Below the pieces are notes generated by a model. It ran no database searches, was not told where the DNA came from, and saw only the letters and a list, made by a program, of their open reading frames with translations. A stretch of 64,000 bases of DNA from JBBQYD01 sp942493075 (GTDB lineage Bacteria; Verrucomicrobiota; Verrucomicrobiia; Limisphaerales; UBA8199), in the NCBI GenBank assembly GCA_942493075.1, contig OW818681.1, forward strand, positions 5,890,001 to 5,954,000. The letters run 5' to 3'. Below are positions 28,302 to 37,600 of this stretch, piece after piece. Each line of letters starts with the position of its first letter. Position 1 is the first letter of the stretch. A program made the position numbers and the translations under genes.

Positions 28302-29735
28302 ATGAGACATTTTGGATCGGTAACCTGGGCAGCTCCCATGCTTTTGGCCGGGTTGGGGCTTTTTTGCGCTCCGGCGTGGGCGCAGATGCGTGATATTTCC
28401 AGGCTTTATCAGGAAAACTGCTCCGGCTGCCATGGTGATAATCTGGAGGGCGGCCAAACCGATTCACTTTTGGACGATACATGGAAACATGGCGCCGATG
28501 ACATGAGCATGGCACGTGTTATCCGGGACGGCGCGGAGTCTGAAGGCATGCCACCCTGGAAAGGAGAGCTCAGTGAGGCGGAGATTCGCGGTATGGTGGT
28601 CTTTATCCGGGAAAAGCACGAGCAAGCTCTCACAAAAAAGACCACGTTCAATAAGCCGACTCTCAACCAGGTCACCGCGACTCAAGAGCACAAGTTCCGT
28701 TTGCGCAACGTGGCCGAAAACCTGGATACCCCGTGGTCGGTCGCGTTTCTGGCGAACGACACGCTTCTCATTACGGAGCAGAAGGGCACGCTGCGCATTT
28801 TGGAGAAGGGCAAGCTGCGCAATGAGCCGATCAGCGGCACCCCAAAGGTCCGGTATAAAGGACAGGGCGGACTTATGGATGTGGCGCCGCATCCGGGCTA
28901 CGCAACCAATGGCTGGGTTTACCTCTGTTTCACTGATCCAGGGTCCAATGACGAAACCAGCGATGCCGGCATGACTGCGGTGGTACGCGGTCGGATCAAG
29001 GATTACAAATGGACGGATGAGCAGACCATCTTCCGTGCGCCTCTCTGGACCTATCGCGGCGGTGGAGTGCACTTTGGCTGTCGCCTGGTTTTCGATGAAT
29101 CGGGCCACCTGTTCTTCCCGATAGGCGAACGCGGGCAGATGCAGGACGCCCAGAATCTCACACGTCCAAACGGCAAGGTCCACCGTGTTTTCGATGACGG
29201 GCGGATACCGTCTGACAATCCGTTTGTTGGACAATCGAATGCGATTCCGAGCATCTGGAGCTATGGCCATCGTAATCCGCAAGGATTGGATCGCCATCCT
29301 GTCACCAAAACCTTATGGGATGCCGAGCACGGTCCCCGCGGGGGCGATGAGCTGAACCTGGTGCTTAAGGGACGCAACTACGGCTGGCCGATTATCACCT
29401 ACGGAATGAATTACAACGGCACACCCATCACTGGGCTTACCCAGAAGGAAGGGTTAGAGCAGCCAGTTGTCCATTGGACGCCCTCCATAGCTGTATGCGC
29501 GATCGCCTTCTATAACGGAGAGAAGTTCCCCCGCTGGAAGAACAACCTCTTCGTGACTGCTTTGGCGAAGGAGGAGCTGCGCCGCCTTGTCATTGATGGC
29601 GAGCGGGTCACAAAACAGGAGATTATTTTTAAGGACATCGGACGCGTGCGCGATGTGGCAGTGGGGCCCGACGGCTTTGTTTACGTGGCGCTCAACAAGC
29701 CCGATAAGGTAGTGCGGCTCGAACCTGCCGACTGA
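28302..29735 (+). CDS. cytochrome c - PQQ-type sugar dehydrogenase fusion, exported
   Basis: Residues 1-27 are a signal peptide ending APAWA. A c-type cytochrome domain follows with haem motif C40-S-G-C43-H44 and a probable Met ligand near residue 82 (EGMPPWKG). From ~residue 130 to the end is a six-bladed propeller of the soluble aldose-sugar dehydrogenase family (YliI/GSDH): NLDTPWSVAFL, GGLMDVAPHPGY, RNPQGLDRHP, GDELNLVLKGRNYGWP. It should oxidise a sugar in the periplasm with PQQ and pass electrons through its own haem. Alone in transcription unit; the pseudopilin gene starts 13 nt after it and may be co-transcribed. Confidence 0.9.
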   Translation: MRHFGSVTWAAPMLLAGLGLFCAPAWAQMRDISRLYQENCSGCHGDNLEGGQTDSLLDDTWKHGADDMSMARVIRDGAESEGMPPWKGELSEAEIRGMVVFIREKHEQALTKKTTFNKPTLNQVTATQEHKFRLRNVAENLDTPWSVAFLANDTLLITEQKGTLRILEKGKLRNEPISGTPKVRYKGQGGLMDVAPHPGYATNGWVYLCFTDPGSNDETSDAGMTAVVRGRIKDYKWTDEQTIFRAPLWTYRGGGVHFGCRLVFDESGHLFFPIGERGQMQDAQNLTRPNGKVHRVFDDGRIPSDNPFVGQSNAIPSIWSYGHRNPQGLDRHPVTKTLWDAEHGPRGGDELNLVLKGRNYGWPIITYGMNYNGTPITGLTQKEGLEQPVVHWTPSIAVCAIAFYNGEKFPRWKNNLFVTALAKEELRRLVIDGERVTKQEIIFKDIGRVRDVAVGPDGFVYVALNKPDKVVRLEPAD

Positions 29736-29748
29736 GCCGGATTTTTTC

Positions 29749-30465
29749 GTGAGATTCCGCCCCTCATCCCGCGCCGGCTTCACACTGGTGGAATTGCTGG
29801 TCGTGATCGCGATCATTGCGATTCTTGCCGGGCTGTTGTTGCCGGCTCTCGCGCGTGCGCAACGGCAGGCGCGCAAGACCTCGTGCATTTCCCAACTCAA
29901 ACAGCACGGAATCGCGTGGCGGATGTATCTGGACGAGAACCAGAGCCGATTCCCTGACCGCCGGGATCTTAAAACAACCCTGCCGGGTGGTTATAAACCG
30001 TGGTCAACCTGGCCCAAGAGCGATCCTCGCTCCGGTTGGGCGGCGGTGGTGCTCAGTAATGTGCTCACGCGATCAGACATCTGGAATTGCCCGGCAGTGA
30101 CGCGTTCAGCGTGGGCGAATGTGGATCAGGCGAAACAGCTCTCCGGCAGCCATTCAAACGCGATCGTTGCTGGCTACTGGATGTGGCGGTTTGATCGGCA
30201 TGACGACCCTGTGCCGCTGGATAACTTTTGGGGACGCACCGAGGTGGCTTCCGTTGAGAACTTGCGGGATGCGAATAATCCTGTGGCTGGATCGCCGCTC
30301 GGGCCTGCCGATGTGGAACTGACGATGGACATCTATTTTCCCGCGACGGCCTCCGGCGTAGATCCCGCGTTGAAAGGCCGCACCGCACATCCCGGCGGGC
30401 GCAACCGCCTCCTGCTCGATGGGCATGTGGATCACCTAAAAGACGCCCGCACCCCGAACGGATGA
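29749..30465 (+). CDS. prepilin-like N-methylation protein with C-terminal H-x9-DG motif
   Basis: A type IV pilin/pseudopilin-like protein of the kind massively amplified in PVC bacteria. The prepilin peptidase site is GFTLVELLVVIAIIAILAG with cleavage after Gly10 and Glu at mature position 5. A soluble domain follows, ending in HPGGRNRLLLDGHV, the H-x9-DG motif of this family. The start codon is GTG at 29749, 13 nt after the previous stop. Function unknown; likely secretion-associated or surface located. Confidence 0.9.
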   Translation: MRFRPSSRAGFTLVELLVVIAIIAILAGLLLPALARAQRQARKTSCISQLKQHGIAWRMYLDENQSRFPDRRDLKTTLPGGYKPWSTWPKSDPRSGWAAVVLSNVLTRSDIWNCPAVTRSAWANVDQAKQLSGSHSNAIVAGYWMWRFDRHDDPVPLDNFWGRTEVASVENLRDANNPVAGSPLGPADVELTMDIYFPATASGVDPALKGRTAHPGGRNRLLLDGHVDHLKDARTPNG

Positions 30466-31014
30466 ATCAAAGTAGAGGCGGGCGTCTCTTCTTGGTCTCC
30501 TGGTTGCCTCTATTCTATGTCCTTTATCCGGATCTATCCGCAGATGGCGCAGATGGCCGCCGATGAAGGCGGAGGCTTCGGAATGTAGCGCGGTCGTCTC
30601 GACTGCGAGTACGGGCGGCGTCTCGCCGCCCCTTTTCCACTGCAAACGGTCGGATACTAACAATGTTCATTGCGTTTCAGTACTGTTTGTAGCGCAGCGC
30701 CCAACAGCACAAGCTCACCCCCGTTCAGGGGCTTCGGACAAAGACGATTTCTCGCTTGGGTGCCCACTTGACGCTCTGCAATGCGACCACGCCTGGGCAG
30801 GTTTAGTCAGACAGGGCAGGCTGATCCTGTGCCGGAATGTCCTGTGTGATCAGCATGCAGCAACTTTGCGTATACGAACGCTGATATGTCAATCGCGGAA
30901 GCATTTGTTTTGGTTCCGCCTGCGGTCTTTTTGTTCGATTGGTCGCTTGTTTGGGTTCTTGCTTTTCAGGTATTCTATCCTGGTTCGGGTCGTAGTTAAT
31001 TATTCCAGGATTTG
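30466..31014. other. gene-free 549-nt region with repeat copy D
   Basis: No gene seen. It holds the module-2 double hairpin at 30584-30631 and a decayed palindrome arm to 30692. Beyond ~30700 the sequence is GC-poorer (for example GCATTTGTTTTGG, TTCTTGCTTTTCAGG) and probably includes the promoter of the ModF-like gene. Confidence 0.6.
30584..30692 (+). repeat. composite repeat copy D (module 2 plus a decayed palindrome arm)
   Basis: TGTAGCGCGGTCGTCTCG begins module 2. Hairpin 1 is G/C-paired around TCT (GGTCG-TCT-CGACT). Hairpin 2 is GGGCGGCG-TCT-CGCCGCCC at 30613-30631. The following sequence CAAACGGTCGGATACTAAC...CAGTACTGTTTGTAG matches the left flank of copy C (56798-56844) at most positions. 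Confidence 0.8.
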
Positions 31015-32496
31015 GTGAAGAAACGTCCTTTTTTGATATTGCAGAACGCCGCCTTCAGGGTCGGCGAAGGTCTTGCTTTCGAGAAAACCAATTGGGTGTT
31101 CCACTCGGATGAGCACTGGGCGGTGCATGGCGGGAATGGTTCTGGAAAATCGCTCTTTGCCGATTGTGTGCGCGGGCTTCTGCCCGTCGTGCAAGGCTCG
31201 CTTGAATATCACTTTCGCTCCCCCGCAGGGCTTTCCGCAGAAGAATCCATCGGCCACGTTTCCTTTGAGGACCGCAGACTCGAACTCGATGGAAGCGTGA
31301 TGCAGTCGCGCTGGAGCAGCATCGAGGAGGAGGAATCCTTGAGTGTCGCGAGGTTTCTCTCCTATGAGAGGGTCATGAGTGTGAACCCGTTTGCGGTCGA
31401 GGAGGATCATGAGCAACAGCGGCGCGCTTTTTCCCGCCGACTGGAACGCGCAGTCCGGTTGCTGCGGCTGGAATCCTTTCGCGATCGCAATCTCATCTCT
31501 TTATCCAATGGGGAGCGCCAGCGCGTTCAACTCGCACACGAGTTGGCCAAACCTCTTCGGTTGCTGATTCTTGATGAGCCTTTCACCGGGATCGACCTGG
31601 CAACGCGCCACTATCTGCGTGAGGTTTTTAGCGCGCTCATGCGCACACGATTGCGGTTGCTGTTGATAACAACGCATGGGGAAGAGTTGCCTTACGGCAT
31701 AACTCATGTCATGGAGGTGGAAAACTGCCGTGTTGCAAGACTCGGAAAAGCCGGACGGCGGTGCAGCGCGCCCAGGCCTTGTGCTCTGAAAACTCAAGTT
31801 CCACAAAGTTCGGCGTCGAAGCCCAGCTCGACTGGGGCCCAGGTCTTGATCGATCTGCAAAATGTGAATGTCCGTTACGGTGATAAGACTGTGCTTAAGG
31901 ACCTGAATTGGACGGTCCGCACCGGGGAGAGTTGGGCGGTGATCGGCCCAAATGGCTCGGGCAAGACCACCTTGCTCAGCCTCATAGCAGGTGATCACCC
32001 CCAGGCATACGGCAATCACGTTGTGGTCTTTGGATTCAAGCGTGGAACAGGAGAATCCGTGTGGGACATCAAACGCCATGTGGGCATGATATCGCCGGAA
32101 CTGCATCTGCACTTTGATGAGGCCCTCACTTGCCTGGATGCCGTCGTATCCGGGTTTTTTGATACCAACGGGCTATTTGAGGAACCGAGTGATCGGCAGG
32201 TGCGCAATGCGCGGCGGATACTCGCAGAGTTCGGCTTAAGAAACTGGGCTCATTCGCCACTTGCCAATTTGTCCATGGGCGAGCAACGCATGGTGCTGCT
32301 GGCGCGGGCACTTGTGAAGAAGCCAAAACTGCTGGTTCTCGACGAGCCCTGCCAAGGCCTGGATGCGAAACACAGCCGCAAATTTCTGGGGCGTGTTGCC
32401 GGGTTGGTGGGCTCTCGAACCACTACTGTCCTTTTCGTTACACACCGGCCTGAGGAGATCCCGCCCGGCATTGGCCGGCAATTGGTGCTTGGCTGA
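31015..32496 (+). CDS. ModF-like protein with two ABC ATPase domains
   Basis: Two ABC nucleotide-binding domains in tandem. The first has GGNGSGKS near residues 40-47 and signature LSNGERQRV; the second has GPNGSGKTT near 311-319 and LSMGEQRMVLLARAL, with Walker B LLVLDEPCQGLD. Length (~493) and layout match E. coli ModF/PhrA. No membrane subunit gene is adjacent. ModF's role is poorly known, with a proposed link to molybdate transport. The GTG at 31015 is preferred over the TTG at 31012 because AGGA ends 4 nt before it. Confidence 0.85.
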   Translation: MKKRPFLILQNAAFRVGEGLAFEKTNWVFHSDEHWAVHGGNGSGKSLFADCVRGLLPVVQGSLEYHFRSPAGLSAEESIGHVSFEDRRLELDGSVMQSRWSSIEEEESLSVARFLSYERVMSVNPFAVEEDHEQQRRAFSRRLERAVRLLRLESFRDRNLISLSNGERQRVQLAHELAKPLRLLILDEPFTGIDLATRHYLREVFSALMRTRLRLLLITTHGEELPYGITHVMEVENCRVARLGKAGRRCSAPRPCALKTQVPQSSASKPSSTGAQVLIDLQNVNVRYGDKTVLKDLNWTVRTGESWAVIGPNGSGKTTLLSLIAGDHPQAYGNHVVVFGFKRGTGESVWDIKRHVGMISPELHLHFDEALTCLDAVVSGFFDTNGLFEEPSDRQVRNARRILAEFGLRNWAHSPLANLSMGEQRMVLLARALVKKPKLLVLDEPCQGLDAKHSRKFLGRVAGLVGSRTTTVLFVTHRPEEIPPGIGRQLVLG

Positions 32497-32627
32497 AACG
32501 CGTAGCGCGTTCAGAGGAGCGCCACAAAAACAAATAATAACAAGCGCAGCGCAAACATGGCGCTAACATTGCCCAACGAGAGCAGAAAGTCCGTGCTTTA
32601 CTGACTAATCTGAAGTCCCAGGGGTCA

Positions 32628-32677
32628 GTCCTAGAAATGAAATGTGACAATCGGACATTGTGTCACAATTCTAGGAC
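32628..32677. repeat. 50-nt imperfect palindrome
   Basis: GTCCTAGAA (32628-32636) pairs with TTCTAGGAC (32669-32677), and inside it TGTGACA (32643-32649) pairs with TGTCACA (32661-32667). It lies between the convergent ModF-like and DUF2200 genes, so it may terminate transcription in either direction, but there is no T-run. Confidence 0.7.
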
Positions 32678-32717
32678 CGCCCCCTTTGGAGGTAGTTGAA
32701 GCTTTGAGTTCGGTCGG

Positions 32718-33068
32718 TTACTTCCGCAGGATCTTCTCCATCGGTCTCCCTTTTGCGAGCTCATCTATCAGCTTGTCCAAATAACGAATTTTTTTCATGA
32801 GAGTATCCTGGATGTCCTCGACGCGGACTCCGCAAACAACGCCTCTAATAAGTGCGCTGTTCGGATGAATGAGGGGTGCCTGAGCGAAAAAGGTTTCGAG
32901 GTCGTTCTCCTGCTCTATCTGGCGATGGAGACCAGCCTCATCATAGCCAGTTAGCCAGAGAATGATCTCATCAACTTCCTCTTGGGTGCGTTGTCTGCGC
33001 TCCGCCTTTGCAACATACAGCAGGTATATCCTCGAAAACTTCATCTTGGAAAGCTGTGGCTTAGGCAT
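32718..33068 (-). CDS. DUF2200 family protein
   Basis: A small soluble protein (116 residues) clearly of the DUF2200 family: FSRIYLLYVAKAERR, EEVDEIILWLTGYD, FFAQAPLIHPNSALIRGVVC and the C-terminal YLDKLIDELAKGRPMEKILRK region. Function unknown. Such genes are widely scattered in bacteria, which suggests horizontal movement. It lies with two small membrane-protein genes in a gene-sparse stretch. Confidence 0.92.
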   Translation of the reverse strand: MPKPQLSKMKFSRIYLLYVAKAERRQRTQEEVDEIILWLTGYDEAGLHRQIEQENDLETFFAQAPLIHPNSALIRGVVCGVRVEDIQDTLMKKIRYLDKLIDELAKGRPMEKILRK

Positions 33069-33192
33069 CTTGGTTTCTTTGTGGTCCGGAGCGTGTTGCT
33101 TCCTGCAAGCTAACGCAGAATTGACTGACCGCTACCGGAAAGTGGAACTTGAGAGGGATAGGTCGTGGGCAATCACCATCCAATAACTGGTG

Positions 33193-33390
33193 CTATCGTG
33201 CCGCATCCCACTTGTTTCCGATCCAAATGATAGCTGCCAGCAGCGCGATGCCTGCGATTCGGATGAGCCCGATCGGTGCAAGAAATATTACGACACCGAG
33301 CAGCAGTATTGTTAGGGGAAGCTTTCTGTTGCCGTTGGCAAGTGAGACCACCACTCCAGAGATCCAAGCAAGAATAGCGAGCAGAAACAT
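33193..33390 (-). CDS. small hydrophobic membrane protein, unknown
   Basis: A 65-residue protein with two or three predicted membrane segments (FLLAILAWISGVVVSLAN, LTILLLGVVIFLAPIGLIRI, AGIALLAAIIWIG). Not recognised. The hydrophobicity pattern and ATG start support a real gene, but it is short. The next upstream gene on the same strand ends 32 nt away, so they may share a transcript. Confidence 0.5.
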   Translation of the reverse strand: MFLLAILAWISGVVVSLANGNRKLPLTILLLGVVIFLAPIGLIRIAGIALLAAIIWIGNKWDAAR

Positions 33391-33422
33391 AGGTTCCCAG
33401 AGATTGACAGGAAGCGGGCCGT

Positions 33423-33674
33423 TCAGTTGTTGATGTTCGTTCTGACGACTACCGTCCCAGCAATGAAATCATGCAGTGACATCAGCAGGAGTGTGAGAAA
33501 GCTGACCGGCCAAAGAACACAGGAATCAGCAAACCCAGTCCAGAAGCGAGGACCAAAAGTCGAGTATCGGTCGGAAGGAGCGAAGAAACGGTTCCTGTAG
33601 TATGCCCAGATGAGCAAGGAGAACAGGATCATAAAACCCAGGCTCATCAATTGGCTGAACATTTCTGTGTGCAT
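33423..33674 (-). CDS. small membrane protein, unknown
   Basis: An 83-residue protein with two membrane segments (~7-26 and ~50-72) separated by a basic, aromatic loop (YYRNRFFAPSDRYSTF). Not recognised; it slightly resembles RDD-type membrane proteins (WPVSFLTLLLMSLHDFIAG), but this is weak. It probably forms a unit with the 65-residue protein downstream. Confidence 0.5.
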   Translation of the reverse strand: MHTEMFSQLMSLGFMILFSLLIWAYYRNRFFAPSDRYSTFGPRFWTGFADSCVLWPVSFLTLLLMSLHDFIAGTVVVRTNINN

Positions 33675-33789
33675 GTGGTTAGTCCACCGTCAGAATGCTA
33701 ACCCGCGAGAGAAAACACAAGCACGCATCTTGACAAATATAGCGAGTCCCCTTCTCACCCAGGCAACCGCCCCATTACACGATGCTATC

Positions 33790-34629
33790 TTACCGATTCC
33801 AGCCGTGGCTCTTGTATTTGGAACCGGTCGGCATCTTCTTGAATCGATCCAATGCGTTTTGCCGCCAATCCGCTCCGGCAGGTGCGGATGAGGCTGCCTC
33901 CGCACCGAGGACCTGATCCTGAACGGGCGTTGCTTCTGCGACGGGCGTTGGTGAGGTTTGGATGCTTGCGGCGGTTGCAGCCGGTTGAGTAATCGAGGCC
34001 GCGCGTGGCTGGAAGTATCCTCCTGACCCAAAGGTCGCAAGTGGTTGGGCGGATGAAGGCGAGGCCGTTTGAACGCCAATCACCGGCGGTGTGGCCGGTT
34101 GCGCTGTCTCCTCGTCCAGATAATTCCAACAAACCCGCACGGTGGATATGCTTCCTAAGTGCACCGCGATCCCGCGATATTCCAGCCCCGGGAATTCCAT
34201 TTTCTCCGAGAGCTCTTCGGCTTTAACCATGGCGGCGAGCAAGGCCTGGATTGTGGTGCGCGTTGCGTTCGCGGCCGCGAGGGCGCGGATGGTGGCACCC
34301 CCTACCTTCTCAAAGCGGTCCAACCGCAGAATGACTCTCCGTAAGGGCATGATCTCGATGTCCGCGCTGACCAATTCGTAACCGGCTGATTCGAGCACGC
34401 TGATGTTCTCGTTCACTTCGGTTACAACTTGCCCGAGACGTTCCTCGGTATCGACATTCAGACCGGTAAAGCAGGCCTGGACTTCATCGCGCAATTCGTT
34501 CAACTGTCCAGCCGCAGCCAGGACGGATTGCCGTAGTTGCGCCGCCTGCTGCGGTGCCGCTTGCACGGCCTGGGAGAGCTGTGTCGCCCGCTGGCCGATG
34601 TTTCGCATCCGACGTGCTAGTTTGCTCAT
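33790..34629 (-). CDS. coiled-coil protein, third gene of the flotillin/ATPase module
   Basis: A 279-residue soluble protein. Residues ~1-75 are Ala/Gln-rich and likely helical (RRMRNIGQRATQLSQAVQAAPQQAAQLRQ region). Residues ~75-170 form a compact alpha/beta-looking domain (YELVSADIEIMPLRRVILRLDRFEKV, WNYLDEE). The last ~100 residues are low-complexity Ala/Pro/Gln/Thr, ending in a basic YKSHGWNR tail. No known family recognised. It starts 35 nt after the DUF3686 ATPase stop, on the same strand, and so is probably part of the same operon; a role as adaptor between ATPase and flotillin is only a guess. Confidence 0.75.
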   Translation of the reverse strand: MSKLARRMRNIGQRATQLSQAVQAAPQQAAQLRQSVLAAAGQLNELRDEVQACFTGLNVDTEERLGQVVTEVNENISVLESAGYELVSADIEIMPLRRVILRLDRFEKVGGATIRALAAANATRTTIQALLAAMVKAEELSEKMEFPGLEYRGIAVHLGSISTVRVCWNYLDEETAQPATPPVIGVQTASPSSAQPLATFGSGGYFQPRAASITQPAATAASIQTSPTPVAEATPVQDQVLGAEAASSAPAGADWRQNALDRFKKMPTGSKYKSHGWNR

Positions 34630-34664
34630 AGATTTCCTGGGTTGCGGTTTGATTGTTTACGGCA

Positions 34665-37600
34665 TCAAGGCTGGATCTGAGGCGGCACACCGGGCGCAGG
34701 TGGTTCTTTAGGCGCTTCGGGCTGCTGCGATTGAGCCAGCACTTCCTGAAATTTTTCAAGAAACGCGCGCTCGTTCGTAAGCATTTCCTGCGTTAGGTCG
34801 ATTTCCACCGTCCCTTGTTTTGCGCGGGTGGCCAGCAGTTCCTGGGCATCGCGCAAATGGTTTCGCTGCTGTACGGCCAGATCCTTCAAGGTCGCCAACG
34901 TGCTATGGATCATCTCCAACTCATGCGAAAGGCTGTTTACCTGGTCCCTGATATCGCCGGTGTGGCTCGCTGCCAAGGCGCGGCGCAACTCTTCGCCAAA
35001 CGATTTTAACCCATCTCCGATATGCGCGGCGATGGAGGCTCCGGGATCTTCCTTCGGTGCCGCAGGCGCCCTGGTGGCAGCGAGGCTTTCCGCGAGTGTG
35101 GAGCGCATCGATTCCAGCTTGGTTTCCAGTGGGGTTAAATCCAGCGACAACGAAGACGGTTTGGAGAGCTGCTTCTCCAATGTCTCCTGGATGGACTCCA
35201 GCCCTGCTTGAAATCCTGAGAGCTGGCCAACAACCCGGCTGACCGGGTCATTCTGATCAGCCCCGCGCACGAGCTGGTTGCGCTTGAACGTCTTCTTGAT
35301 CTCTTCCCAACGCGCTAGCTCAGCAGCGGAGAGCTGGCCAATGAGTTCCTTGAACTTGAGCAGATTCGCCTCCGCGCCTGTTGTCAGCGTTTGGGATTCA
35401 TTCCGATAATGATCGATCAGAATCGTGCGGAGTTCCTCATCGTTCAGCACAGGCACGACTTTCTCGGCGAGCCTGTTCATATTCCGATAGGAGCCCTGCA
35501 ACCGGAACGGGGGTTCGGTGCGGAACTCGTCCGCCTGGGCAGCGGAATGGATATACTCCTGATTCACGCGCAGCACCACGTTCCGAATGACCACCAGCTT
35601 CTTCATTACTGCGAGGATCTCTTCCACCTCCTGCGCCGAGTAGCTGCCTTCAAAACCTTCTGTCGGGCGGGAACCCGTCTCTGCCGTCCGGATAAACGAG
35701 CGGATATCCTTCTGGCTCTTGTTGGAGAGCGGTGCCAGCACGGCATTCGACGTGACAGCATTTTCCAAGTAGCTGGCTTTGAACCAATCGGCGTTGCCGC
35801 CGATAATATCGCCGAGATTGTAGGTGTCAGCGCGGTTTGCGAGCATGTCCGGAATTCGGAATTTCTGGCCGCTCTCGGTGTAAGGATTGCCAGCCATCAC
35901 AACCACCAATTTGCGTCCCTTGAGATCGTAGGTGCGGGGCTGTCCCTTCCAAACGCCTTCTATCTTGCGCTGTCCATCACAAAGCGAGATGAATTTTTGC
36001 AGGAACTCGGGATTGCAATGCTGAATGTCATCCACGCAAATCATCACGTTATCACCCATCTCCAGCGCCAGGTTCAGCTTTTGGATTTCTTCGCGGGCGG
36101 CGGCGTTCGGCGCGGTCTCCGGATCGAGCGAAGTGACGCCGTGTCCGAGCGCGGGGCCGTTGATTTTTACGAAGATGATTCCCAGACGGTTGGAGATGTA
36201 CTCCATCAAGGTCGTCTTGCCGTAGCCCGGGGGAGAAATGACGAGAAGCAGTCCCATCAAGTCGGTGCGCTTCTGGTCACCGGCGGCGCCGATTTGCTTG
36301 GCGAGGTTATCGCCCAGCATAGGCAGATAGATCTCGTCGATGAGCTGGTTGCGCACAAAGGAAGTGAGCACGCGGGGTGTGAATTCCTCCAGGCGCAAGC
36401 GGGTGCGTTCACGTTCCAGGATGGCCTGTTTAGCACGTTGGAACGCCTCGTACCGGGGGACGACGTTCGTTTCAAAATGGGCTAAGCGCTCACGGAAATC
36501 GAGGTAATCGAACCGGTATTGTGTCCCGCTGACAACCGGGTGGGTACCTTTCATTCCGTCGATGGAACGGGACGTTCCCGCTTGCACGGGTGTGCGCTTC
36601 ACCGCATCGCCGCAGAAGATGATGGCTGCAGCTTCTTCCAGGTAACGCTGTCCATCAGGCTGATTCAGCAGAAACCCGCGCACCCAGTCGCGGACCAGTT
36701 CCAGCTCGCTTTCGGGATGCTCACGGAGTTCCTGGCGCGCTTTGGCAAAAGAATCTGTGCTGCCTTTTTGCAGGAGATGGCGGTTGAAGCCGGCAACGAT
36801 CTGATCCGCCTCGCGGCTGACGGCTATTGTCGTTGCGCCCGCTACGAGTTCATAGAACAGATACTCTCCAGCCGCCGCGACCAACTCCACAGGATACGCT
36901 TTCGCCGATTCGTTCCACTCACCAATGCGCTTGCGCAAGGCGGCGACGTAGTTGTCCTGGGTTGGGTCACCCGGGAACAGGCGGTTGCGCTCGCCAAAGC
37001 CCTTTAGCTTCGAATGCCACAAGGTCCGGGTTTGCTCCGGGGCAAACCGATGCCAAAACACCATGGCTAATGCGCGCGCGGCGGGATTGAACCTGGCGAG
37101 CTGAAGGGCCGTATGCGTGCTGAGCAGGACGGTAAAGATGCGCGCCGCATCCAGGTCGTGCACCCCTTTGGTGTAGCCCTCCTGATAGCGCGATGCCATG
37201 AAGGCCTGCACCAGGGCCAACTGCTCGGCTTCACTCTGGGCCAGCGCCTCGGTCAGCGCAGGCAGCTTAAGATCGCCATCAACAGCGTTCCGCCCCGCAG
37301 ATCCGCCATGCAGCGCCTGCATCAATCGATAGGCGAGATACTCAGCCCGGTAAACGGTTTCGTTCTCTGAGATGACTTCCTGCGTCCACAAATCACGGGA
37401 CTGCTGAAAGAGCTCGTCGGTGATCGGCTCGAAATACCTGGTACTGGTCAGGTGGATGTGCTGCACACCGTCGCGGTTCACGATCGTGAGTTCGAGCGGT
37501 TGCGTATTGACGCTGAAACGGTGCTTGCCCAGGCGGATGACCGCCTGGCCATCCACGAAGAGCTCCTGGCGATCCTTTAACTGCCGGACCGCCTCCTGAT

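Noticed and set aside
35391..36485. A 364-codon open frame opposite the giant ATPase gene
   Set aside because: It lies wholly within the well-supported AAA+ coding region and resembles no family; a shadow frame.
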